NCBI GenBank assembly: GCA_964447205.1
Contig: CAYUSB010000018.1
Span: forward strand, 62,001-126,000
Length of the DNA: 64,000 nucleotides
Source: JAEUKH01 sp964447205
Lineage (GTDB): Bacteria; Myxococcota_A; Polyangia; Polyangiales; Ga0077539
Reading direction: 5' to 3'
The notes beneath the pieces were generated by a model, which saw only the letters and a program-made list of their open reading frames with translations, was not told where the DNA came from and made no database searches. Shown one piece after another: positions 57,668-64,000 of this stretch. The translations under genes were made by a program, and so were the position numbers. Numbering within the stretch: the stretch's first letter is position 1; each line of letters starts with the position of its first letter.

Positions 57668-58432
57668 ATGGGTGACATCCCGATCCAGACCTACGTCCTG
57701 CCCCTCGTGATGCTGTGCGTCGTGGGGTTGATGTACCTCCGCGGCATGAAGCTCCGGGCCCAGACCCTCCAGGACAACCCTCAGTACGGCCTCGGGGTCC
57801 TGGCCGGGCGGTGGCAGCTCCAGATGGTCGATGGGGACCCGAACTACAACCTCCTGATCAACAGCCGCGACGCCGAGGTGGCCCGGGCCGCCCCGGCCCT
57901 GGTCGGGATGTCGTCGGACACCCCCGCCCACACGGCCCGGATGGTGGGGCAGCACCGAGACCACGCGGTGCAGTTTGAGCTCTACGACCAGACCCATGTC
58001 GAGCGGGGGGTCCTGGAGATCACCTACACCCGCAAATACCGCTGCGCCCTGTCGGTGGCCGTCCGGGCCGCGGTCCCGCCCTTCGAGATCACCCTCCGCA
58101 ACGAGAACCAGTACCTCGTGGTCGAGCGGGCCACGTCGTTTGGACCGCAGCCCTTCGGGCAGTTCGCCCTCGACCAGAGCCTTCTGCTCTTCACCCCAGA
58201 GCCCCGCCTCGGCCCCACCCTCGCCCCCGTGGTCGGGGCCCTCACGGCCATGACCTACGTCCACGTCGTGGGCGGAGACGGGGTCGTGCGCTTCGAGATG
58301 AGCCCCCTCGGGACCTCCTACGGGGTCCACTACGCCGAGACCGTGCTCCAGACCCTCCTCGCCATCGCCGATGTCCTGGAGGGCCGACCCGCCGTGGCCC
58401 CCTCTCCTCCGCCGCCCCCGATGGGCCGCTGA
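57668..58432 (+). CDS. Hypothetical membrane-anchored protein
   Basis: A 254-residue protein with one N-terminal hydrophobic segment (YVLPLVMLCVVGLMYLRGM) and a soluble C-terminal domain of strand-like stretches (FELYDQTHVERGVLEITYTR, AAVPPFEITLRNENQYLVVE). The end is Pro-rich. No family was recognised. ATG 57668 lies nine bases after the glmU stop, and the next gene starts immediately after its own stop, so all three genes may be one transcript. A role in the envelope is inferred only from the context. Confidence 0.8.
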   Translation: MGDIPIQTYVLPLVMLCVVGLMYLRGMKLRAQTLQDNPQYGLGVLAGRWQLQMVDGDPNYNLLINSRDAEVARAAPALVGMSSDTPAHTARMVGQHRDHAVQFELYDQTHVERGVLEITYTRKYRCALSVAVRAAVPPFEITLRNENQYLVVERATSFGPQPFGQFALDQSLLLFTPEPRLGPTLAPVVGALTAMTYVHVVGGDGVVRFEMSPLGTSYGVHYAETVLQTLLAIADVLEGRPAVAPSPPPPPMGR

Positions 58433-59245
58433 GTGGCCCTCCCCGCGATGCACCCCGGCCCCGAGCAGCAGCCCCTCCCGTGTCAGCGCTGCGGGGCGGC
58501 CATGGTCCCCCGCGGGCAGGGGGTCCTCTACGGAGACCTCCTTCCCCTCGAGTGCCCCTACTGCGGGGCCCAGGAGACCCTTTCGGGCGACGACCGGCTG
58601 CGGGTCTCCCGCGAGCGAGTGGCCCTCCTGCGGATGGCCCAGGACGCCGCCGAGGCCCCCGCCCACCACGCCGACCAGCTCATCGCCGCCCGGCCCTGGA
58701 TGGGCGGGATCGTGGTCGGGGCTGTGATGGTCCTCAACGGGCTCAACCACCTCGGGTCGACCTCCGCGGCCCTCGAGCGGGCCGGGGCCTCCCTCGACCC
58801 CGCGGCCCGGATGGAGATCCTGCTGCCTGCGTGCCTGTGGCCCGCCCTCGGGGTCGGGGTGGTGGGGGGCATGTTCGTCGGGTGGAGCCTGGCCCTGCGA
58901 CAATACCGGGCCCTGATCACCCCCGAGCGCCGGGCCAGGCCCCCGCGGTTCGAGGGGGCCCCGGCCCGCTGTCGCTGCTGCGGGGCCGACCTGCCCACAC
59001 AATGGGGGGCCATGGTCCCCTGTGGGTATTGTGGGACGCACAATCTGGTCGACCGGGCCCTCCTCGACCAGCGCGAGGCCCTCCTCTTGCAAGAGACGGC
59101 CCTGCACCAGAGCCGGGCGGCCGGGGTCATCGCGCGGGCCAACCGCTTCAGCCCCGTCTTCGGGCGTTGGTCCATGTTCGGGGCGGCCCTCGGGGCGCTC
59201 TCCGGGGCGGCCCTCGGGTACGCCCTGGCCAGGGTCCTGGCGTGA
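58433..59245 (+). CDS. Membrane protein with two zinc-ribbon-like motifs
   Basis: A 270-residue protein. Two four-cysteine motifs are visible: CQRCG...CPYCG near residues 17-45 and CRCCG...CGYCG near 182-203. Each resembles a zinc ribbon. Between them lie two membrane segments (WMGGIVVGAVMVLNGL and LWPALGVGVVGGMFVGWSLAL), and the C-terminus has a third (MFGAALGALSGAALGYALARVL). The GTG start directly follows the previous stop (TGAGTG), so translation is coupled. No family or function was recognised. Confidence 0.8.
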   Translation: MALPAMHPGPEQQPLPCQRCGAAMVPRGQGVLYGDLLPLECPYCGAQETLSGDDRLRVSRERVALLRMAQDAAEAPAHHADQLIAARPWMGGIVVGAVMVLNGLNHLGSTSAALERAGASLDPAARMEILLPACLWPALGVGVVGGMFVGWSLALRQYRALITPERRARPPRFEGAPARCRCCGADLPTQWGAMVPCGYCGTHNLVDRALLDQREALLLQETALHQSRAAGVIARANRFSPVFGRWSMFGAALGALSGAALGYALARVLA

Positions 59246-59300
59246 CGTTCGCGACCGCCTGACGCCCGCAGGGGCGGCGACGATTCCAGTGCGAGGGACG

Positions 59301-59330
59301 TTCCCGGGCGGGGGGGGCGGCGCGTACACT
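59301..59330 (+). promoter_or_regulatory. Candidate promoter of the large Cys-rich lipoprotein
   Basis: TTCCCG (59301-59306) and TACACT (59325-59330) are separated by 18 bases, about 70 bases upstream of the lipoprotein start. The -10 is good for such GC-rich DNA, the -35 is poor. Confidence 0.35.
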
Positions 59331-59402
59331 GGCGCGCCCGCGGGGCGGTCCGGCGATGTTCGCGGAGACGATCCCCGCGCGGCAACCCATTCGGGAGGAC
59401 CC

Positions 59403-62400
59403 ATGAGATTCATCCAACGAGAGCGTCGCGGAGCCTGGCTCGCCGCGACCCTCCTCCTCGCTGCCTGTGGCAGCAGCGGAGGGGGTACCCCCAGCGACGA
59501 CGTCGGGGTCACCGACCTCGGCCCTGCCGATACGGGCCCTGCCGATACGGGCCCTGCCGATGCGGGCCCTGCCGATACGGGCCCTGCCGATGCGGGCCCT
59601 GCCGATGCGGGCCCTGCCGATACGGGCCCTGTGGACGCAGGCGAGGACGTGGTCGATGTCCCGGCCCCCTGTTCGTCCCCGATGATGATGTGCGGCGAGC
59701 GCTGCGTCGACCTCACCAACGACACCATGAACTGCGGGGCCTGCGGCACCTCCTGCCCCATGGGCCAGAGCTGCGTGATGGGGACCTGCGCGTGCCTCAT
59801 GGGCCGCGTGGCCTGCGCCGGGATCTGCGTCGACACCCAGACCGACGACCGCAACTGCGGGGCCTGCGGGACGGCCTGTCCGTCGGGGCAGAGCTGTACC
59901 GCGGGGGCCTGCGCCTGCCCGACCGGCCAGACCCTCTGCGGCGGGAGCTGCGTCAACGCCCAGACCGACACGGCCAACTGCGGGATGTGCGGAAACGCCT
60001 GCCCCCCGAGCCAGAGCTGCACGATGGGGGCCTGCGCCTGCCCCATGGGCCGGGTGGCCTGCGGGACCGGCTCGATGACGGTGTGCGCCGACCCCCAGAC
60101 CGACAACAACCACTGCGGGATGTGCGGGACCTCGTGCAGCGGCGGCCAGACCTGCGTGGCCGGGGCCTGCGCCTGTCCCATGGGCCAGACCTTCTGCGGC
60201 GGGCAGTGCGTCGACACGACCACCGCCCAGGCCCACTGCGGGGCCTGCGGGACGGCCTGCGGATCGGCCCAGACCTGCGCCGCCGGGGCCTGCACCTGCC
60301 CCATGGGGCAGACCGTGTGCGGGACCTCGTGCGTCACCGTGGCCACCGACTCGGCCAACTGCGGAGCCTGCGGGAGGGCCTGCTCCATGGGGCAGAGCTG
60401 CGTGATGGGGGTCTGTCGCTGCCCCACCGGGCAGACCGCCTGCACGGCGGCCGGGGTCACCACCTGCGCCGACCTGCAGAGCAGCAGCACCCACTGCGGG
60501 GCCTGCGGCACCGCCTGCCCGATGGGGCAGTCGTGCGTGGCCGGGCTGTGCGGGACCGTGCCCGCCAACGACCTCCGCGGGGGCGCGGAGGCCATTCCCC
60601 TCATGGCCCCAGCCACCACCCTCACCGCCGACACCACCGGGGCCCGCAACGACACCGCGGGGACGTGCGGGTGCACGAGCGGGCGTGACGTGTTCTATAC
60701 GTTTACGCTCACCCAGGAGGAGGTGGTCTACGCCGACACCCTCGACGGCCAGACCTGGGACAGCTCGCTCTTCCTCCAGAACGCCTCGGGCGCCAACATC
60801 ACCCCCGCCTCGGGGGACTTCACCACCTGCAACGACGACGCGTGCGGCTCGCTCCGCTCGCAGCTCGTGGCCCGCCTCGTCGCGGGGCGGTACTACCTCG
60901 TGCTGTCGGGATGCTCGCAGGGGCGGGCCACCATCCGCTTCCAGCACCTCCCCGTAGGCAGCGGGACCGTCACCCGGGTCATCCCTTCGGTGGGCGGCTC
61001 CCAGACCGTCACCGGGACCGTGGCCCCTGGCACCGGCCGGGTCAACGGCGGGTGCTCGTCGAGCGGGCCGGAGAACATGTTCTTCTTCTCCACCTGCTCG
61101 GCCTTTACGGCCACCCGGCTGCACCTGAGCACCTGCGGGGCCACCAACTTTGACACCGTCCTGCACCAGCAGAGCCCGGCCCGTACGCCCGTCTCCGTCT
61201 GCAACGACGACTTCTGCGGGCTCCAGTCCTCGATCGAGCCCACCGTCCCCGCGGGCCCCGGCCTGCACGCCTGGTACGTCGACACCTTCGGCAGCCGCGT
61301 CCCGGGCAACTACACCCTGCGCTACCGCTTCGGCGACTGCGCCTCGGACTTCACGAGCTGCGGGACCACCCCGGTGTGCCGCTTCACCGCGGGCGACAGC
61401 AGCAACTGCGGGACCTGCGGCAACGCCTGCACGGGCGGCACCGCCTGCGCTGCGGGCACCTGCACCTGCCCCTCGGGACAGACCCTCTGCGGCACCGGCC
61501 CCTCGGCCGTCTGCCGCGACCTCCAGGCGGACGAGAGCCACTGCGGGGCCTGCGGCCGGGTGTGCCCGGGCGGCTCGACCTGCGCGGCGGGGGCCTGCGC
61601 CTTCACCACCTCGACCCGCGACGTGACGGTGTCGGGGACCCTGACCATCAACGCCGTCCTCGCCAGCGCCAGCGCCACGGCGGGGTCGACCACCGTGGCC
61701 CTGTCCAACGTGGTCGGGACCTTCTCCGTGGGCGACCTGGTCGTGCTCCACCAGACCCAGCGGGCCACCGGGGCCGTCGGGTACTACGAGTATCGCCGGG
61801 TCACGGCGGCCAGCGGCACGAGCCTGACGGTCACCCCGGCCCTCACCAACGGGTACTTCACCAGCGACGCCCCCCTCGCCCGGGCCCAGGTCGTGCGGGT
61901 TGAAGAGGTGCGCACCCTCACCGTGCCCGCGGGGGCCACCCTCACGGCCCCGGCCTGGGGCGGCAACCACGGCGGCATCCTCGCCCTCGCCGCCGCCGGA
62001 ACCGTCACCAACAACGGCTCCATCAGCATGACGGGGCGTGGCTTCCGCGGCCGCGGCCACCCGTGCATCTACCGCTGCGCCCGGGGTTACCAGGGCGAAG
62101 GCACCGCGGGCCTCGGCAGCGCCAACATCGCCGCCAACGCCAACGGCGGGGGCGGAGGCGGGGCGGGCCAGGACGACGCGTCGGGCGGCGGCGGAGGCTA
62201 CGCGGCCGCGGGCACCAACGGAGGCAACGGCACCTGCGGGGCCTGCCGCGAGGCCTGCCCGATCCCGGGCGGAGCCGGCGGGGCCCTCGCGGGCGCGGCC
62301 GACCTCGCGGGGACGGTCTTCCTCGGCGGGGCCGGCGGCGAAGGCGGGGCCGACGAGGACGGCGGCAACCCTGGAGCGGGCGGCCACGGCGGAGGCATCG

Positions 62401-62717
62401 TGCTCGTGCGGGCCAACGCCATCACCACCACCAGCAACATCGACGCCCTCGGCACGGCCGGAGCGGCCGGGAGCAACACCGCCTGCGGCGGGGTCGGCTG
62501 CGGGATGGGCGGCGGCGGAGGCGGAGCCGGCGGGGCCGTGCGCCTCCAGGCCATCTCCACCGCCACGATTGGCACCGGCCTCGTCCGCGTCAGCGGCGGC
62601 GGCGGCGGCGGGGCCACCTGCGGGACGGCCATCGGCGGGGCCGGGAGCGTCGGCCGGATCGGGGTCAACGCCCCCACCGTCACCGGCACGACCACCCCCT
62701 CCTTCGACCGCAACTAA
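59403..62717 (+). CDS. Large Cys-rich, Gly-rich surface lipoprotein
   Basis: A 1104-residue predicted lipoprotein. The signal GAWLAATLLLAAC ends in a lipobox Cys. A PAD(T/A)G stalk (about residues 40-80) is followed by seven Cys modules of about 42 residues (NCGACGTACPSGQSC type) to residue 385. Residues 385-650 contain beta-rich segments resembling pre-peptidase C-terminal domains (DVFYTFTLTQEEVVYADTL, YYLVLSGCS). Two further Cys modules follow (NCGTCGNACTGG, HCGACGRVCPGG), then a C-terminal region with long Gly runs (GGGGGGAGQDD, MGGGGGGAGGAV) like adhesins. GGGAGG precedes ATG 59403. It is likely exposed on the outer membrane; function unknown. Confidence 0.88.
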   Translation: MRFIQRERRGAWLAATLLLAACGSSGGGTPSDDVGVTDLGPADTGPADTGPADAGPADTGPADAGPADAGPADTGPVDAGEDVVDVPAPCSSPMMMCGERCVDLTNDTMNCGACGTSCPMGQSCVMGTCACLMGRVACAGICVDTQTDDRNCGACGTACPSGQSCTAGACACPTGQTLCGGSCVNAQTDTANCGMCGNACPPSQSCTMGACACPMGRVACGTGSMTVCADPQTDNNHCGMCGTSCSGGQTCVAGACACPMGQTFCGGQCVDTTTAQAHCGACGTACGSAQTCAAGACTCPMGQTVCGTSCVTVATDSANCGACGRACSMGQSCVMGVCRCPTGQTACTAAGVTTCADLQSSSTHCGACGTACPMGQSCVAGLCGTVPANDLRGGAEAIPLMAPATTLTADTTGARNDTAGTCGCTSGRDVFYTFTLTQEEVVYADTLDGQTWDSSLFLQNASGANITPASGDFTTCNDDACGSLRSQLVARLVAGRYYLVLSGCSQGRATIRFQHLPVGSGTVTRVIPSVGGSQTVTGTVAPGTGRVNGGCSSSGPENMFFFSTCSAFTATRLHLSTCGATNFDTVLHQQSPARTPVSVCNDDFCGLQSSIEPTVPAGPGLHAWYVDTFGSRVPGNYTLRYRFGDCASDFTSCGTTPVCRFTAGDSSNCGTCGNACTGGTACAAGTCTCPSGQTLCGTGPSAVCRDLQADESHCGACGRVCPGGSTCAAGACAFTTSTRDVTVSGTLTINAVLASASATAGSTTVALSNVVGTFSVGDLVVLHQTQRATGAVGYYEYRRVTAASGTSLTVTPALTNGYFTSDAPLARAQVVRVEEVRTLTVPAGATLTAPAWGGNHGGILALAAAGTVTNNGSISMTGRGFRGRGHPCIYRCARGYQGEGTAGLGSANIAANANGGGGGGAGQDDASGGGGGYAAAGTNGGNGTCGACREACPIPGGAGGALAGAADLAGTVFLGGAGGEGGADEDGGNPGAGGHGGGIVLVRANAITTTSNIDALGTAGAAGSNTACGGVGCGMGGGGGGAGGAVRLQAISTATIGTGLVRVSGGGGGGATCGTAIGGAGSVGRIGVNAPTVTGTTTPSFDRN
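59521..59640 (+). repeat. 15-bp coding minisatellite (PADTG/PADAG)
   Basis: Seven tandem copies of a 15-base unit (GCCCTGCCGATACGG or ...TGCGG), followed by one degenerate copy, encode the PAD(T/A)G stalk. Among the seven the only difference is one A/G base that switches Thr to Ala, so the array is very homogeneous and probably expanded recently. Confidence 0.9.
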
Positions 62718-62731
62718 CCGACACCCCCTCC

Positions 62732-62762
62732 GGGCGGCGGCGCGCTTCGGCCGTCGTCGCCC
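62732..62762. terminator. Hairpin between convergent genes
   Basis: Arms 62732-62741 (GGGCGGCGGC) and 62753-62762 (GTCGTCGCCC) can form a 10-bp stem with two G-U pairs around an 11-base loop, between the convergent stops at 62717 and 62763. No U-tract follows, so a bidirectional terminator is plausible but unproven. Confidence 0.4.
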
Positions 62763-64000
62763 TCAGGCGGCCCGTCCGGGCCGTCGACGCCTCATCCCCC
62801 CCACCAGGGCCAGCAGCACCCCCAGGGCCCCCGCGCGGCCCCGCGACGTGTCGCCTGCCGTCCGGCACCCGCACCCCCCGCGATCGCCTGGAGCCACCAC
62901 CATGGGAGCCCCCGCGTCGTCCCCGGCGTCAAGGGTGGGGCCCGTATCGGTCCCGAGGTCGGTCCCGAGGTCGACCAGTCCCACCTCGACGGCCCCGTCG
63001 CGGACCCCGCTGTCGACGGGGGCCACGGCCACGCAGCGCCCCACCTCGCAGCGCTCGCCCGCGGGGCACCGGGCCCCTTCGCAGGCGTCGCGGCACTGAC
63101 CGTCGACGCACCCCTGACCCGCGGGGCACGACACCGCCGCGCAGGCCTCGGCCACGCAGCGCCCGTCGGTCCCGCACCGCTGCCCGGCCGGGCACCGGGC
63201 GCACTCGCACCGCGGGACGCAGTTGCCCTCCACGCACACCTGGTCGCTGTCGCAGGTCGCGTCGGCGCAGGGGTCGACGCATCGCCCGGCCCGGCACGTG
63301 AGCCCCCGCGGGCACGACAGGCCGTCGCAGGCCCCCACGCAGCGGCCCTCGGCGCAGCGCTGCCCCGCCGCGCAAGTCACCGCCGCGCAACCTGCCTCGA
63401 CGCAGGTCCCCCGGTCGGTGCAGACGAAGCCCGGGAAGCACCCGAGCTCGCCCATACACCGGTCGACGCAGACCCCGCGGTCGCACACCATCCGCGCCCC
63501 GCACAGGCCCTCCCCCTCGTCGACCGCGCCGTTGCAGTCGTTGTCGACCCCGTCGCAGCGCTCGGCCCCGGGGGTGACGGCCCCGAGGCAGGCCAGGGCC
63601 CCGTTGCGACACTGGAGCGAGCCCTGCGAACACGCCCCCGGGCGCCCCGTGTCGCAGGGGGCCCCGGCCCCGGTGCAGACGATCTGGTCGACCGAGGCCA
63701 CGAAGTCGGTGAAGTTGTTGTCGCCGCCGGAGTAGAGGTCTTCCCACGCGAAGTAGAAGGCCCGGGCCCGGGCCCGGGAGTCGTAGATGAGCAGGTGGAT
63801 GTACGAGTCGTCGCCCATCGAGTCGGGGTTGTACCCGCGCTCGGAGTAGTACGTGTGGCCCGTGCGCGAGAGCGAGGCGCAGCAGTCGCCCGAGCAGCGG
63901 CCCGAGGTCCCGTCCTCGGGGGTGCGCAGGAAGAAGCCGATCTCGCCCCCGGCGTAGTCGGGGTTGTTGCGCAAATCGAGGGTGAACGACTGCCCTGTCT
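62763..64000 (-). CDS. MYXO-CTERM-like Cys-rich surface protein, C-terminal part
   Basis: At least 412 residues, entering from the right edge with its N-terminus outside the window. The visible N-terminal part (TLDLRNNPDYAGGEIGFFLR, SRARARAFYFAWEDLYSGGD) is a beta-like domain of unknown family. CDGVDNDCNGAVDEGEGLC is a MopE-type metal-binding motif. Six or more short Cys modules follow (CAAGQRCAEGRCVGAC, CPAGERCEVGRC). A D/G/T/L stalk leads to GGCGCRTAG, one membrane segment (ALGVLLALVGG) and MRRRRPGR, the layout of MYXO-CTERM sorting tails. Such proteins are thought to be exported and anchored or released at the surface. Confidence 0.88.
   Translation of the reverse strand, partial: TGQSFTLDLRNNPDYAGGEIGFFLRTPEDGTSGRCSGDCCASLSRTGHTYYSERGYNPDSMGDDSYIHLLIYDSRARARAFYFAWEDLYSGGDNNFTDFVASVDQIVCTGAGAPCDTGRPGACSQGSLQCRNGALACLGAVTPGAERCDGVDNDCNGAVDEGEGLCGARMVCDRGVCVDRCMGELGCFPGFVCTDRGTCVEAGCAAVTCAAGQRCAEGRCVGACDGLSCPRGLTCRAGRCVDPCADATCDSDQVCVEGNCVPRCECARCPAGQRCGTDGRCVAEACAAVSCPAGQGCVDGQCRDACEGARCPAGERCEVGRCVAVAPVDSGVRDGAVEVGLVDLGTDLGTDTGPTLDAGDDAGAPMVVAPGDRGGCGCRTAGDTSRGRAGALGVLLALVGGMRRRRPGRAA

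Noticed and set aside
59521..59640. Possible CRISPR-like array.
   Set aside because: The 15-bp units are directly tandem without spacers and stay in frame inside a lipoprotein gene.
59148..62387. A 1079-codon minus-strand frame opposite the large lipoprotein.
   Set aside because: Its repetitive Gly/Ala-rich sequence mirrors the Cys-module repeats; the plus-strand frame has a lipobox, a ribosome-binding site and sensible domains.

Overview
The window reads as chromosomal DNA of a very GC-rich, large-genome bacterium, most likely a myxobacterium (phylum Myxococcota, perhaps near Sandaracinaceae or Polyangiales). The evidence is the strong GC bias at third codon positions, cysteine-rich lipoproteins with D/G/P-rich stalks, a MYXO-CTERM-like C-terminus (GCGC motif, one membrane helix, Arg tail), MopE-type VDNDCNG motifs, Ser/Thr kinase, WD40 and TPR proteins, and multi-PAS hybrid kinases. 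No rRNA, tRNA, CRISPR array, prophage or transposase gene was seen.

Layout: 1-11751, minus strand, the edge of a class IV aminotransferase gene and one enormous TPR gene (about 3847 residues). 12197-17945, D-Ala-D-Ala ligase (plus), then on the minus strand a DnaJ-TPR protein, pdxJ, acpS and a fused NnrE/NnrD repair enzyme in a tightly overlapping chain, with an ECF sigma gene behind two hairpins. 18140-23533, sbcDC, a lipoprotein and a universal stress protein. 23982-27407, a hybrid histidine kinase with six PAS domains and a base composition unlike its surroundings. 27926-33063, a lipoprotein and a packed cassette of fatty-acid-desaturase-like protein, cytochrome P450, membrane protein and family 2 glycosyltransferase. 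33067-38715, minus-strand SMR exporter, Cys-rich lipoprotein, DUF2834-like and DUF3052-like proteins, two paralogous membrane proteins and an unknown protein.

38807-42695 is a three-gene operon joined by 4-base overlaps: a formylglycine-generating-enzyme-like surface protein, a periplasmic TPR/coiled-coil protein and a transmembrane Ser/Thr kinase. Behind it lies a repeat island (42701-43901): an AT-richer orphan gene between two near-identical 59-bp repeats that each carry a palindrome, then nested inverted repeats including a MITE-like 208-bp unit with 67-bp arms. Next come a membrane-anchored WD40 protein and fabH.

47496-56134 is one long minus-strand run: nadD, DUF2520 protein, secreted protein, fructose-bisphosphatase, CCA-adding enzyme, YqeY-like protein, hybrid histidine kinase and CpsB-type phosphatase. 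glmU diverges from nadD and is followed by two membrane proteins. The right end has a 1104-residue Cys-rich lipoprotein with a PADTG minisatellite and, convergent with it, the C-terminal part of a MYXO-CTERM-like protein that leaves the window.

The window mixes conserved core functions (peptidoglycan precursors, NAD and pyridoxal phosphate cofactors, tRNA maturation, gluconeogenesis, recombination repair) with lineage-specific signalling and surface proteins. The least explained parts are the giant TPR protein, the lipid-type cassette, the kinase operon and the repeat island.
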